This document shows positions 5,280 to 5,667 of a stretch of 5,667 nucleotides of DNA, in pieces (position 1 is the stretch's first letter; every line of letters begins with the position of its first letter). Source of the stretch: Deltaproteobacteria bacterium (GTDB lineage Bacteria; Desulfobacterota; Desulfobacteria; Desulfobacterales; ETH-SRB1); NCBI GenBank assembly GCA_019309665.1, contig JAFDFV010000232.1:1-5667 (forward strand), in the 5' to 3' direction. The notes under the pieces were generated by a model that saw only the letters and a list, made by a program, of their open reading frames with translations, was not told the DNA's origin and did not search any database. The translations under genes were made by a program, and so were the position numbers.

Positions 5280-5642
5280 TCATTTTATATCCACCCTGGT
5301 TTTACTGGATTTAATAATACTGGTAAGCAATTTCAATAATTCTGTTATGTCAGGCTTGATTGATTCAAAGCCTGTTTTATCAATTATTTTTGACTGATAA
5401 AGCAACTCAACCCAATAATCGGTTTCATTGGCTTCTTTCAGAGCAATAGCCATTTTGTGAATGAAATCCGCTTTACTTTCAGCATGTTCTGCTTCTCTTA
5501 CCAATGCTCCTATCGCAGTCCCTGAACGCAAAAGTTGCTTACTCAATACAAACTCTCGCTTTTCTTCTGACAGGAATCTGTTCAACTTCACAATTCGCAA
5601 AGCAAAAGCAAAGGATTTTTCTTTGATGATATTTTTCTTCAT
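5280..5642 (-). CDS. Four-helix-bundle protein, 23S rRNA intervening-sequence protein family
   Basis: A 120-residue all-helical protein, the normal length for this family (TIGR02436 type). It shows the family landmarks: FAFALRIVKLNRFL (11-24), LSKQLLRSGTAIGA (33-46) with the R-S-G-x-x-I-G turn, REAEHAESKADFIHKM (49-64), IALKEANETDYWVELL (66-81), and a last helix near 95-112. These proteins were first seen in intervening sequences of 23S rRNA genes (e.g. Leptospira). They are also common as free-standing genes, and are structurally related to the Avd accessory protein of diversity-generating retroelements. Their function is poorly understood. The ATG at 5642 is preferred over an in-frame TTG at 5648. 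No good ribosome binding site is visible, and the ATG is part of the right inverted-repeat arm. Near-identical repeats on both sides suggest the gene moved in as a cassette. Confidence 0.93.
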   Translation of the reverse strand: MKKNIIKEKSFAFALRIVKLNRFLSEEKREFVLSKQLLRSGTAIGALVREAEHAESKADFIHKMAIALKEANETDYWVELLYQSKIIDKTGFESIKPDITELLKLLTSIIKSSKTRVDIK

Positions 5643-5662
5643 TATCAATTACCCATTGTCAA
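5639..5662 (-). repeat. Right inverted-repeat arm of the four-helix-bundle cassette
   Basis: Read on the minus strand from 5662 to 5639, this 24-bp stretch begins TTGACA and ends TAATTGATAATGA. It matches the + strand at 5249-5272 at 21 of 24 positions, with three mismatches in the central five bases. The arm contains the start codon of the gene. Confidence 0.88.
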
Positions 5663-5667
5663 CTTTC

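Noticed and set aside
5280..5642. 23S rRNA intervening sequence in place within an rRNA gene
   Set aside because: The protein family matches, but flanking DNA shows no rRNA sequence within the window.

Overview
The window reads like an accessory, partly eroded stretch of a moderately AT-rich Gram-negative genome. A sulfate-reducing or related Desulfobacterota lineage (Desulfobacterales type) is the best guess. This rests on the style of the universal stress protein, the STAS-like protein and the small Cys4 protein, and on a four-helix-bundle gene flanked by TTGATAATT-type repeats. It is inference from remembered family resemblance, not a database result.

Left part (2-1764, + strand): the 3' part of a PLP-dependent class I/II aminotransferase-fold gene, open to the left edge and probably the C-terminal half of a larger nucleotidyltransferase fusion. 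It is followed by a CDP-alcohol phosphatidyltransferase membrane enzyme. Together they suggest a pathway that makes an amino-alcohol phosphate or aminophosphonate head group, activates it with CTP, and attaches it to a lipid or polyol acceptor. Directly after it (1776-2104) lies a frameshifted C-terminal relic of an ATP-grasp enzyme, then about 150 bp of non-coding DNA with two inverted repeats.

Middle part (2254-4951, - strand, listed in transcription order from high to low coordinates): a STAS-like protein with an excellent ribosome binding site; a sigma-54-activator (AAA+) fragment cut off inside its Walker A loop; a 464-residue UDPGP-type nucleotidyltransferase; a 68-residue Cys4 protein overlapping its end by 11 bp; and a universal stress protein.

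Right part (4952-5667): a divergent intergenic region with a 22-bp tandem repeat; a short + strand reading frame that looks like the first codons of coaD (phosphopantetheine adenylyltransferase) with a ribosome binding site; and, immediately after its conserved start, a four-helix-bundle (23S intervening-sequence protein family) gene on the - strand. This gene is bracketed by a near-perfect 24-bp inverted repeat, one arm of which contains its start codon. The arrangement looks like a small mobile cassette sitting in or against the 5' end of coaD. The window ends at the cassette edge, so the continuation cannot be seen.

The most notable signal is the inverted-repeat-bounded cassette at coaD. 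A second theme is gene decay: three gene fragments (ATP-grasp, sigma-54 AAA+, coaD) in 5.7 kb.
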